The notes under the pieces: generated by a model | The model's input: only the letters and a program-made list of their open reading frames with translations | What the model was told of the DNA's origin: nothing | Databases searched by the model: none | Made by a program: the position numbers and the translations under genes | From: an uncultured Oscillibacter sp. | GTDB taxonomy: Bacteria > Bacillota > Clostridia > Oscillospirales > Oscillospiraceae | Assembly: GCA_900550685.1 (NCBI GenBank) | Contig: URTS01000040.1 | Location: 1-14,114 of the forward strand | Reading direction: 5' to 3' | Length of the DNA: 14,114 nt | Part shown: piece after piece, positions 7,048 to 14,114 of the stretch | How the letters are laid out: every line of letters starts with the position of its first letter | Position numbering within the stretch: the stretch's first letter is position 1

Positions 7048-8145
7048 TCAGCCCACCACAGAGGCGTACAGATCGTTCCAGTGCTCCAGGATCGCATCCT
7101 TGTTCTCGGTCATGTACTGCACATCACGGTCGACCCACTTGATCTCGCTGGAGGGAGTCAGCCATGCGTTCTCGGGGACCTCATAGTTTGCGTTGGTGTA
7201 ACGCAGAGTGCCTTCCTGATAGGCAGCCAGAGCGGTCTGGCCATCAGCAGAGCACAGGAAGTCGATCATGGCCTTGGCGTTCTCGGGGTTAGGGCCATTC
7301 TTGACCAGAGCGCAGCCGAAAGCGGTAGCGGAGGTGCCCTCGGCGGGATACTGCAGACGGATGTTGTCAGCGCCGTCCTTCACAAGGTTCACAGCGCCGT
7401 CCTCATAGGTCAGGCCAACCACATACTCGCCCTGCTGCACGCTCTTGAAGCAGGCAGAGGAGGAGCCGGCGATCACCAGGTTGGGCATCAGCTTCTCAAT
7501 GTAGGCCCAAGCCTCATCGGAATCGGTGCCGAACACAGCCATGATGTTGGACAGGTTGTTCCAGGCAGCGGAGGAGCTGTTGGGATCAGAGAAGATGATC
7601 TTGCCCTTCAGAGCGGGATTCAGCAGATCCTCATAGGACTCGATCTTGATGCCCAACTGGGACTCCAGATCCTCGTTGACGCAGAAGACAACAGTGGACA
7701 GGTGGTCCATGGAGTACAGGCCGTTGGGAGTGGAGTAGCCGGAGATGGTCTCGCTGTCGTAATCAGAGACCCACTTCTCAAAGATATCCGCATAGCGGTC
7801 ACCGTCGGAGTCGGCCATGCCGCCCCAGACCAGATCACCCACAGGGTTAGAAGCCTCACCGGCCAGACGGGTGGTCAGCTCACCGGCGGAGCCGTTGACG
7901 ACCTCCACATTGATGTCGGGATACTTCTCGTTGAAGCAGGTGATCAGGGCGTCCAGATCGCTCTCGGTCATGGAAGAATACAGGACCAGATCGCCGGACA
8001 GCTCCTTATCTGTGGGCTCCTCAGCGGCGGGCTCCTGCGTATCGGAGGTGTCCTCTGCGGGGGTGGTGCCCTTGCTGCCGCCGCAGGCAGCCAGAGACAG
8101 TGCCATGGTCAGTGCCAGGAGAGTTGCAAACAATCTTTTCATCAT
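7048..8145 (-). CDS. ABC transporter substrate-binding lipoprotein, Fbp/Afu-like
   Basis: An extracytoplasmic, membrane-anchored solute-binding protein of 365 residues. The signal peptide is basic KR, a hydrophobic run and the lipobox LSLAAC (C21), followed by an acidic, Thr/Glu-rich linker (residues 22-50). The mature domain begins GDLVLYSSMTESDLDALITC and continues with FNEKYPDINVEVVNGSAGEL, GDLVWGG, NPALKGKIIFSDPN and CSADGQTALAAYQ. This is the pattern of the ferric/thiamine/phosphonate/AfuA-type class of periplasmic binding proteins. Ferric-binding FbpA proteins use adjacent tyrosines; no Tyr-Tyr pair occurs anywhere here. AfuA of this class binds sugar phosphates, which suits the neighbouring araD and araB. 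Two adjacent ATGs (8145, 8142) follow AAGGAG; the second has the better spacing (8). The exact ligand is unknown. Confidence 0.9.
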   Translation of the reverse strand: MMKRLFATLLALTMALSLAACGGSKGTTPAEDTSDTQEPAAEEPTDKELSGDLVLYSSMTESDLDALITCFNEKYPDINVEVVNGSAGELTTRLAGEASNPVGDLVWGGMADSDGDRYADIFEKWVSDYDSETISGYSTPNGLYSMDHLSTVVFCVNEDLESQLGIKIESYEDLLNPALKGKIIFSDPNSSSAAWNNLSNIMAVFGTDSDEAWAYIEKLMPNLVIAGSSSACFKSVQQGEYVVGLTYEDGAVNLVKDGADNIRLQYPAEGTSATAFGCALVKNGPNPENAKAMIDFLCSADGQTALAAYQEGTLRYTNANYEVPENAWLTPSSEIKWVDRDVQYMTENKDAILEHWNDLYASVVG

Positions 8146-8172
8146 ACTTACTCCTTTTTGTTATTACTCAAA

Positions 8173-8188
8173 TACGGAATATTCCGTA
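8173..8188. promoter_or_regulatory. Perfect 16-bp palindrome between permease and binding-protein genes
   Basis: TACGGAATATTCCGTA lies in the 61-bp gap, about 28 bases before the binding-protein start. In RNA it would fold as a 6-bp stem with loop AUAU and has no T run, so it is not a typical terminator. It may be an mRNA-stabilising stem or a protein-binding site. Confidence 0.5.
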
Positions 8189-8206
8189 ATCAAGCCGTGT
8201 GGGATT

Positions 8207-9862
8207 TTAGAGGCTTACATCCTCGCTCTTGCTCACCGCCAGATAGATCAGCAGAGAAACTGTGGTCACCACAGTCAAGATGGCGGCGAAAGCGGCGGCC
8301 AGACCATAGTTGCCGCGGGAGATGGCCACATAGGTGGACATGGTCAGGGTGATGGACTTGTTGTTATACAGGATGATGGAGGAGCTCAGCTCCGTCACGA
8401 TGGCCACCCAGCTCAAAATAGCGCCGGAGAAGATGCCGTTTGCCATCATAGGCACGGTGATCTTTACAAATGTCTTGGCCTTGGACGCGCCCAGGGATAT
8501 AGATGCCTCCTCAATGCTCATGGATATCTGCATCAAAGTCGCCGTCGCGGAACGGACGGTGTAGGGCAGACGGCGGATCACCAGGGAGATGGCCATGATG
8601 GTCAGCGTACCGGTCAGGGCAAAGGGTGCCTTGCCGAAAGCAATCAGCAGCGCCAGGCCGATGACCGCGCCGGGCATGATGTAAGGCAGCATGGACAGCG
8701 TATCAATGGTGTTGTTCAGCACACTGGAGCGGCGGACCACCAGATAAGCGATCAGCACAGCCACCACAATGATGACGGCCAGCGCCACAACGCCCAGAAC
8801 GGCGGTATTCTTGATAGAACGCACCAGCAGCTTCTTTATGGCCTGCTGGTAGTTGCCCAGGGAGAAGCCGGGATGGAACACGGCGCCCTTGCAGTTCCGG
8901 AAGGACAGGTAGATGATGTACAGCTGGGGCATGAACGCGATCCCCACCAGAATGTAGCAATAGGCATGCATCAGGAAGCCGGAGAGGCCGCTGCATTTTT
9001 TCTTTTCAACGGGGTGCAGGGCGTTCATGGAAAACTTGAACCGGCTGGTGGCCCACTTCTGGAAGAAGAACACAATGGCCGTCACCAGGATTGCGATGCA
9101 GGCCAAGGCCGCGGCGAAGTTGAAGTTCTGGCCGCCCTCGCCCAGGTACTCGTTGTAGATCAGCACCGGGAACGTCTGGAAGCCCTCGCCCAGCAGCATC
9201 GGCGTGCCGAAGTCGGCAAAGGCCTGCATGAACACCATCAGGGCCGCCGCCAGGATCGTGGGCATGGACAGTGCCAGCACAACGTTGAACAGGCGGCGCA
9301 CACCGATGCAGCCCATATTGGCGGAGGCCTCCATCAGCGTGTTGTCGATGTTCTTGAACGCGCCGTTCATGTAGATGAACACCAGGGGGAAGAACTTCAA
9401 GGACTGGACGATTAGAATGCCCTTAAAGCCGTAGATGCTGCCGATCTGAAGCCCCAGCATCCCTTCCAGGAACTTGGTGATGGCGCCGGAACGGCCCAGC
9501 AGCATGATCCAGGAGTAGGCGCCGATGAAGGGCGCCGACATAGAGCACAGAATGGAGATGACAAACAGGGCCTTGGCGCCCCGGATGCGGTAAAAAGAAT
9601 AGAAATACGCAATGGGGATACCCAGCAGCAGGGATACAAACGTCACGCTCAGCGTGACCTTTACGCTGTTGATGATGGTGGAGGTGTAGTAGCTCTTACT
9701 GAAGAACTTTACAAATTCCTGTAAGGAGAACTTGCCCTCCGGCGTAATGACCGCCTGCTTCAGCAGGCCGAACATGGGATAGACCAGGAACAGCAGGAAC
9801 GCCGCCAGCAGCACCAGTGACACCAGCGTCCACAACTCAAACTTCTTTTTCTTTGCCGTCAT
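8207..9862 (-). CDS. ABC transporter permease, fused two-domain (FbpB/ThiP-like)
   Basis: An inner-membrane channel subunit of 551 residues containing two permease domains in one chain, as in FbpB/AfuB, so one polypeptide replaces a homo- or heterodimer. Many hydrophobic segments (about 12) are visible, beginning with residues 11-31. Each half has its cytoplasmic EAA coupling loop: EASANMGCIGVRRLFNVVLA from residue 178, and EEASISLGASKAKTFVKITV from residue 451. A charged linker (KWATSRFKFSM...EKKK, about 269-289) separates the halves. The start at 9862 follows GGTGAG with 8 bases spacing. The gene lies 18 bases after the ATPase gene and 61 bases before the binding-protein gene in the same operon. 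Substrate cannot be inferred from the permease. Confidence 0.93.
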   Translation of the reverse strand: MTAKKKKFELWTLVSLVLLAAFLLFLVYPMFGLLKQAVITPEGKFSLQEFVKFFSKSYYTSTIINSVKVTLSVTFVSLLLGIPIAYFYSFYRIRGAKALFVISILCSMSAPFIGAYSWIMLLGRSGAITKFLEGMLGLQIGSIYGFKGILIVQSLKFFPLVFIYMNGAFKNIDNTLMEASANMGCIGVRRLFNVVLALSMPTILAAALMVFMQAFADFGTPMLLGEGFQTFPVLIYNEYLGEGGQNFNFAAALACIAILVTAIVFFFQKWATSRFKFSMNALHPVEKKKCSGLSGFLMHAYCYILVGIAFMPQLYIIYLSFRNCKGAVFHPGFSLGNYQQAIKKLLVRSIKNTAVLGVVALAVIIVVAVLIAYLVVRRSSVLNNTIDTLSMLPYIMPGAVIGLALLIAFGKAPFALTGTLTIMAISLVIRRLPYTVRSATATLMQISMSIEEASISLGASKAKTFVKITVPMMANGIFSGAILSWVAIVTELSSSIILYNNKSITLTMSTYVAISRGNYGLAAAFAAILTVVTTVSLLIYLAVSKSEDVSL

Positions 9863-9880
9863 AAAAGCTCACCCCCGCTC

Positions 9881-10999
9881 TCAGTTCGGGCAGTCGTTGC
9901 ACACACCGGTCAGGATGTTCTTGGAGCCATCGGCGCTGAACACGTTGACCTTGCTGGTGTTCAGCGTCAGCTTGATCTGTGTGCCGGGCTGAATAATGGA
10001 ATCGATAGAGGACTCCTGAATGATCTCCACTTCCTCGCCGGATTCCAGGTGGACGAAATAGTGGGTGTTCAGACCCAGGAACACGCAGTCATCCACTGTG
10101 GCAGTGATGCCCTCGGTGCTGGGATTCTGGTTCAGCAGGAACTCCTCGGGACGAACGGAGAGAATGACCTCCTGATCCTTCTTCTCCTCCGGCAGAACGT
10201 TGGTGAATTCCGCCTTGTAGCCGCTCTTGGTAACGACGTATGTACGCCCGTCCTCCACCACCAGCTTTTCACCCCGCAGGACATTGGACCGCCCGATAAA
10301 GGTGGAAACAAACAGGTTGGTGGGGCGCTGATAGATATTCTTAGGCGTGCCGACGTGCTGGATCACACCGGCGTTCATAACGGCGATCCGGTCGGAGACC
10401 GCCATGGCCTCCTCCTGGTCGTGGGTCACGTACACGGTGGTGATATTCACGCTGTGCTGGATGTTCTTGATGACCGTCCGCATCTCCACACGCAGCTTGG
10501 CGTCCAGGTTGGACAGCGGCTCGTCAAACAGCAGCACGTCCGGCTCGATGCACAGGGCGCGGGCCAGCGCCACACGCTGCTGCTGGCCGCCGGACAGCCG
10601 CTCTGGCAGACGGTCGGCATATTCGTCCACATGCATCAGCTTCATGAACTTGTCCGTCTGCTCCGCGATCTTCTCCTTGGGCAGCTTGCGGTTCTTCAGG
10701 CCGAACTCCACGTTCTTCCGCACCGTCATATGGGGGAAGATCGCATAGTTCTGGAACACCATGCCGATGTTTCGCTTGGCGGGATCCAGATCGTTGATAC
10801 GGCGGTCGTTGAAGTAGAAATCGCCGCCCTCGATGCTGTTGAAGCCAGCGATCATGCGCAGCAGAGTGGTTTTACCGCAGCCGGAAGGCCCCAGCAGTGT
10901 AAAAAACTCGCCCTCCTTGATCTCCAGACTCAAATCAGGGATGATGACGTTCTCTCCGTACTTTTTCAGAGCATGTCTGATAGAAATGTTGTCGCTCAC
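9881..10999 (-). CDS. ABC transporter ATP-binding protein (FbpC/PotA-like, with TOBE domain)
   Basis: A cytoplasmic ATPase of 372 residues that would drive the permease encoded next. Walker A is GPSGCGKTT (37-45), the Q-loop is FQNYAIFPH (Q83), the signature is LSGGQQQR (135-142), Walker B is VLLFDE (155-160) and the switch His is H193 (THDQEEAMA). About residues 235-365 are a C-terminal TOBE-like regulatory/substrate-sensing domain, as in FbpC, PotA and MalK. The start codon is GTG at 10999 (SDNISIRHALKKYG), preceded by AAGGAAG. It is separated from the upstream dehydrogenase gene by 79 bases that contain no evident promoter or terminator, so co-transcription is likely. Confidence 0.95.
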   Translation of the reverse strand: MSDNISIRHALKKYGENVIIPDLSLEIKEGEFFTLLGPSGCGKTTLLRMIAGFNSIEGGDFYFNDRRINDLDPAKRNIGMVFQNYAIFPHMTVRKNVEFGLKNRKLPKEKIAEQTDKFMKLMHVDEYADRLPERLSGGQQQRVALARALCIEPDVLLFDEPLSNLDAKLRVEMRTVIKNIQHSVNITTVYVTHDQEEAMAVSDRIAVMNAGVIQHVGTPKNIYQRPTNLFVSTFIGRSNVLRGEKLVVEDGRTYVVTKSGYKAEFTNVLPEEKKDQEVILSVRPEEFLLNQNPSTEGITATVDDCVFLGLNTHYFVHLESGEEVEIIQESSIDSIIQPGTQIKLTLNTSKVNVFSADGSKNILTGVCNDCPN

Positions 11000-11078
11000 T
11001 GTCTCTCTTCCTTTCCGTGCTTTTACCCCCCAAAGGTGCCCCCCTGAGCGGCATGATTATATGGTTCGATGCTCCGTC

Positions 11079-12377
11079 TCAATGGCGGATCATGCGCCGT
11101 ATACGCATCAGTGTCAGGCGGTTCCGAATCAGTGGCGACCAATCCAGCAGCTCCCCCCGCTTTTCCTCCGCCACACCGATGTCCGGCAGGCAGTGCTTAG
11201 CCCCGATCTGTTTTAGCAGCCCATCCACCGCCTCCGGCATGGGAATTTCAGAGATGATCTGTCGGATCTCCGGCCATGTGCGGACAAGAGTGTCCACCGT
11301 CACCGCAGCCAGACATTCCTTCTCATTCTCCCGCTTTGCCACAGGATACAGCTTCTCACCGAAAAACGCCCGCAGGCGCTCCTGATTGATGGGCTGATAC
11401 GGCAGCGCCGCCCCGGAAATGTCCTCCATCTCCGCCAAACGGTGGTATTCTGCGCTGGCCAGCACTGTGCCGACCCCCACCTTTTCCCCATGGAGGGCCG
11501 TGGAGTGAACGGCCAGGCCGTCAGGCTCCACCTCGATCAGGTGAGAAATATGGTGCTCACTGCCGGAGGCCGGCCGGGACGAGCCGATCATCTGCATGGC
11601 AAGGCCGCTCATCAGCAGGCCATAAGTCACCGCCTCGTAGGCTTCGGCGCTTCCCTCCTGCGTCCCGGCGGCGTTCTGCCACACGCAGTCCGTTGCCTTT
11701 TTCATAATGTCATAAATGCGTTGGCACACCTTTTCGCCAGTGACCGCATGAGCGATCCGCCAGTCCGCCAGCGCCGTGTACTTGCCGATCATGTCGCCCA
11801 CGCCGCTGTTTACCAGATACCGGGGCGCCTCCCGGATCACGGAAAGGTCTGCCGCCACCAGCACCGGCGCTTCGCAGGTCATGGTGTTCTTATACCCTTC
11901 CCAGGTCATGGACGCCACTGTGGAGCAAAAGCCATCGCAGCTGGCCGCCGTCGGCACAGAAACAAAAGGAATTTTCCTCTGCTTGGCGCAGTAGCGGACA
12001 ATATCGTGGACCGTGCCGCCGCCGACCGCTATCAGCACCTCTGTATCGGCGTTCAGCTGCCGCAGCACCTCCGCCGTGGAAGTTTCGTTGGCGTGCAGTC
12101 CCTCTGGGGCCAGCACGATCTCCTGCTCCGCTCGGACGCGGCGCAGATTCTTTGCCTCATAGGTGTGCTGGTCATAAACCGCACAGCGCCGCTTCAACAG
12201 GCCCATTTCCGCCAGCAGGGCGTCAAGGTCTGCCAGCACATTCTCCCCGATCACACACAGCCGAGTCGCCATGCGGTGCTCTTCACCGCATGTACACAGG
12301 CCGCCATATTGTTCCGCGTCGATTCGCATCATAATAGGCTTCTCATCTCCGACAATATCACAAAGTGCCTGTCGCAT
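11079..12377 (-). CDS. AraM-like sn-glycerol-1-phosphate dehydrogenase family protein (first copy)
   Basis: An iron-containing-alcohol-dehydrogenase-superfamily enzyme related to Bacillus AraM/EgsA, which interconverts glycerol-1-phosphate and dihydroxyacetone phosphate with NAD(P). From the ATG at 12377 it has 432 residues. The NAD-binding region is AVGGGTVHDIVRY (117-129) and a further block is PTAASCDGF (142-150). Metal ligands are present: D195 (SGVGDMIGK), His of GSEHHISH (275-276) and H296 (ALHGEKVG). The C-terminal block (DIGVAEEKRGELLDWSPLIR) also matches AraM. As first gene of the operon it may oxidise the imported polyol (phosphate); the substrate need not be glycerol-1-phosphate. 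The start is uncertain: the strong AAGGAG (12411-12416) precedes an in-frame ATT at 12401, while ATG 12377 and the double ATG near 12332 have weaker sites. Confidence 0.9.
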   Translation of the reverse strand: MRQALCDIVGDEKPIMMRIDAEQYGGLCTCGEEHRMATRLCVIGENVLADLDALLAEMGLLKRRCAVYDQHTYEAKNLRRVRAEQEIVLAPEGLHANETSTAEVLRQLNADTEVLIAVGGGTVHDIVRYCAKQRKIPFVSVPTAASCDGFCSTVASMTWEGYKNTMTCEAPVLVAADLSVIREAPRYLVNSGVGDMIGKYTALADWRIAHAVTGEKVCQRIYDIMKKATDCVWQNAAGTQEGSAEAYEAVTYGLLMSGLAMQMIGSSRPASGSEHHISHLIEVEPDGLAVHSTALHGEKVGVGTVLASAEYHRLAEMEDISGAALPYQPINQERLRAFFGEKLYPVAKRENEKECLAAVTVDTLVRTWPEIRQIISEIPMPEAVDGLLKQIGAKHCLPDIGVAEEKRGELLDWSPLIRNRLTLMRIRRMIRH

Positions 12378-12492
12378 TCCGTCTTTAAAGGCCTGTACAA
12401 TGGCAGCGTTCTCCTTTTCCTTACAAGCATGTGCGGTCAGTCAGATAAGCACTTCCGGTCCATTCGTTCTATCACACAAATATTTTACATTT

Positions 12493-12521
12493 ATTTTACA
12501 TTCTTTTTGCTTTTTTGTCAA
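12493..12521 (-). promoter_or_regulatory. Sigma-A promoter of the araM-ABC-araDB operon
   Basis: On the reverse strand TTGACA (12521-12516), a 17-base spacer and TAAAAT (12498-12493) are near consensus. Transcription would start near 12486 and leave a leader of about 85-110 bases. Confidence 0.75.
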
Positions 12522-12531
12522 TCTTACATTT

Positions 12532-12558
12532 AATCGTATATACAATCGTTTACGCAAT
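12532..12558. promoter_or_regulatory. Two overlapping AATCGT-N5-CAAT boxes, probable regulator binding site
   Basis: AATCGTATATACAAT (12532-12546) and AATCGTTTACGCAAT (12544-12558) overlap by 3 bases with a 12-base period. The first is a near-palindrome (12 of 14 positions in ATTGTATATACGAT), and its core TTGTA-N2-TAC resembles the Bacillus AraR operator core TTGTACGTACAA. It lies 10 bases upstream of the operon -35 box and about 80 bases upstream of the divergent -35 box. Binding factor unknown. Confidence 0.55.
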
Positions 12559-12637
12559 ATGAATGATCTATTTTTTCAAAGAAGCTCGCCCTTTTGTTCT
12601 CCCCCAGTGTCCATTCCGCGAATTTTCATTCTCTCTA

Positions 12638-12666
12638 TTGACAGAAATATCCGTTTTGTTTATAAC
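12638..12666 (+). promoter_or_regulatory. Sigma-A promoter of the divergent AraM-family gene
   Basis: TTGACA (12638-12643), a 17-base spacer and TATAAC (12661-12666) are near consensus. The leader before the TTG start at 12710 would be about 37 bases. Confidence 0.75.
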
Positions 12667-12709
12667 AAGAGTAAACAATCACAAATATCATGTTAAAGGA
12701 CTGAGCTTT

Positions 12710-14065
12710 TTGAACACACCTATGTGCACGACTCCGCAGTCTCTCAGCGCCTACCTGGACACGCCGTTGGACTGTGCCTGCGGCCACACCCATTACGCCT
12801 CCCTGCGCTGCGTCAGCATCCGCAGCGGTGCCGTGGAGGACCTTCCCTCCATTTTACAGAAGCTGGGCCGCAGCCATCCTTATCTGATCTGCGACAGCGT
12901 CACCCGTCAGATCGCCGGTGACCGCTGCATGGAAATTCTGACCCAGGCCGGTATCTCCGCCTGTCTCCACGTCCTGACACATACGGAATTTGATGAAGCC
13001 ACCCTCGGCGAGTTGCTGATCCATAAGCCGGCGGACTGTGATATTGCCGTTGCGGTCGGCACCGGCGCCATCAATGATATGACCCGCTTTTTCAGCTTCC
13101 GGCTGGGCATCCCTTTCATGACCGTTGCTACCGCCGCTCCCATGGACGGCTTCGCCTCCTCCATCGCCGCGCTGCAGGTCAACCACCTGAAGACCACTTT
13201 CGACGCCCAGACCCCTCTCGCCATTGTGGGCGACACGGATATTCTCAGCGGCGCTCCCTATAAGATGATCGCCGCCGGGCTGGGCGACCTGCTGGGCAAG
13301 AGTACCTGCCTGTGCGACTGGAAGCTGGCGCACCTCATCACCAGCGAGCATATCTGCACGCCCATCGTAGAGCTGGTGGAAAGCTGTGTCCACCATGTAC
13401 TGGAGGCCGCCCCTCTGGCCCGCGAGCGTGACCCACAGGTATTGGGCACCATTATGGAGGGGCTGGTCCTCTCCGGCGTTGCCATGAGCCTGTATGGAAA
13501 TTCCCGCCCTGCCTCCGGCTGTGAACATCACATGTCCCATTACTGGGAAATGATGTTCGAGCAAAAGGGGGAGCGTCCAGTCCCCCATGGCACGCAGGTG
13601 GGCGTGGGCACCGTGCTGGTGCTGAAAGCGGTGGAGACCTTCCTGGCCGCAGGCAAACCGGACTTCAACGCCGCACGGACTGCCGCCGCACGGTATGATG
13701 CCGCCGTCTGGCAAAAGGAGATTGCGCAGGCCTACGGCCCTGCCGCCCCCGGTGTCATTGAAATGGAGCAGACCGCCAAGAAGAATGAAACCAGTGGCCG
13801 CCTTGCCCGAATCGACGCCATGGAGCAGCACTGGGACGAGATCGAAGCCCTGCTCCGTGGTCTGCCCTCCTCCGAATACGTGGCATCGCTTCTGCGGGAG
13901 CTGGGCTCTCCCGCCACTCCGGCGGAGATTGGCGTAGACAAAGCCATGCTCCGCAATACGTTCCTGTACTGCAAGGAGGTCCGGGCCCGCTACACCATTT
14001 TGCAGCTGCTGTGGGATCTCGCCGTGCTGGAACCGGTATCCCAGCAGGTGATTGATGCCCTGTGA
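12710..14065 (+). CDS. AraM-like sn-glycerol-1-phosphate dehydrogenase family protein (second copy)
   Basis: A second AraM/EgsA-family enzyme, 451 residues from the chosen TTG start. TTG 12710 is preceded by AAAGGA at 9 bases; ATG 12722 is too far from that site, and the open frame upstream (to 12563) runs through the promoter and is not coding. Visible blocks are AVGTGAINDMTRF (115-127), ATAAPMDGF (140-148), D193 in AAGLGDLLGK, CEHHMSH (271-277) and H293 in PHGTQVGVGTV; the D/H/H metal set is intact. The C-terminus (PAEIGVDKAMLRNTFLYCKE) aligns well with Bacillus AraM. It differs strongly from the first copy, so this is an old paralogue rather than a recent duplicate. A separate substrate, stereochemistry or partner role is likely but not shown. 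It is probably co-regulated with the operon. Confidence 0.9.
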   Translation: MNTPMCTTPQSLSAYLDTPLDCACGHTHYASLRCVSIRSGAVEDLPSILQKLGRSHPYLICDSVTRQIAGDRCMEILTQAGISACLHVLTHTEFDEATLGELLIHKPADCDIAVAVGTGAINDMTRFFSFRLGIPFMTVATAAPMDGFASSIAALQVNHLKTTFDAQTPLAIVGDTDILSGAPYKMIAAGLGDLLGKSTCLCDWKLAHLITSEHICTPIVELVESCVHHVLEAAPLARERDPQVLGTIMEGLVLSGVAMSLYGNSRPASGCEHHMSHYWEMMFEQKGERPVPHGTQVGVGTVLVLKAVETFLAAGKPDFNAARTAAARYDAAVWQKEIAQAYGPAAPGVIEMEQTAKKNETSGRLARIDAMEQHWDEIEALLRGLPSSEYVASLLRELGSPATPAEIGVDKAMLRNTFLYCKEVRARYTILQLLWDLAVLEPVSQQVIDAL

Positions 14066-14098
14066 GCCGCCCAAATGATACGCATATGAAAACGCCGG

Positions 14099-14114
14099 CC
14101 ACTTGAGAAAGTGG
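14099..14114 (+). terminator. Hairpin at window edge, possibly a truncated terminator
   Basis: CCACTT (14099-14104), loop GAGA and AAGTGG (14109-14114) lie 33 bases after the dehydrogenase stop. The stem is preceded by CGCCGG, so it would lengthen if the missing DNA continues CCGGCG; any T run is outside the window. Confidence 0.4.

Noticed and set aside
7033..8352. Long forward-strand frame (439 codons) opposite the binding-protein gene
   Set aside because: Antisense shadow of a clear lipoprotein gene; low-complexity composition, no ribosome site, caused by strong codon bias on the other strand.
7817..9415. Long forward-strand frame (532 codons) opposite the permease gene
   Set aside because: His/Gln/Gly-rich antisense translation of a membrane protein; no family features.
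7048..10999. Annotation as a ferric iron uptake system
   Set aside because: No tandem tyrosines in the binding protein, no Fur-like box noticed, and the operon context is sugar metabolism.
12378..12709. Riboswitch in the divergent control region
   Set aside because: Leaders are short and AT-rich with no recognisable aptamer pairing; promoter and repeat boxes account for the notable structure.
12854..14074. Reverse-strand frame of 406 codons opposite the second AraM-like gene
   Set aside because: Shadow; the forward frame has complete family motifs, a promoter and a ribosome site.
1..14114. CRISPR array, rRNA or complete tRNA gene
   Set aside because: No regularly spaced repeats, no rRNA-like sequence, and the only tRNA match is the 3' half at 1593-1637.

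Overview
The window looks like the chromosome of a gut Clostridia member, probably Oscillospiraceae (Flavonifractor/Oscillibacter-like). The reasons are high GC, G/C-ending codons, Gram-positive-style AGGAGG ribosome sites, a lipoprotein signal ending LAAC, and an araB closely resembling the Bacillus/Clostridia form. The family placement is inference.

Left part (1-3350) is mobile DNA. A truncated reverse-strand gene and the start of a second one abut a complete tyrosine integrase (324-1475). Beyond the integrase are a strong bidirectional hairpin and the 3' half of a tRNA-Arg(ACG) gene (1593-1637), the usual target of such integrases. No 5' half of the tRNA flanks it, so this junction is not a simple one. 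A decayed IS with a DDE transposase carrying two frameshifts fills 1767-3350. A stretch without a gene (3271-3630) ends with a promoter for a HAD-IIB sugar-phosphatase-like gene (3631-4467).

Right part (4606-14065) is a catabolic locus. A reverse-strand operon starts at a good promoter near 12.5 kb and runs: AraM-like glycerol-1-phosphate-dehydrogenase-family enzyme, ABC ATPase, fused two-domain permease, lipoprotein substrate-binding protein, intrinsic terminator-like hairpin, L-ribulose-5-phosphate 4-epimerase (araD), ribulokinase (araB), shared bidirectional terminator. A second AraM-family gene is transcribed divergently from the same 330-bp region, which also holds two overlapping AATCGT-N5-CAAT boxes.

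The transporter belongs to the Fbp/Afu ('ferric') type, but its binding protein has no tandem-tyrosine iron motif. It is embedded among pentulose and polyol-phosphate enzymes, and there is no arabinose isomerase (araA). The best reading is an uptake-and-catabolism system for a polyol, a polyol phosphate or a related sugar phosphate. AraM-type dehydrogenases would produce a ketose (phosphate), and AraB and AraD would then lead it to D-xylulose-5-phosphate. The substrate is not determinable from sequence alone. This locus is the most interesting content of the window.
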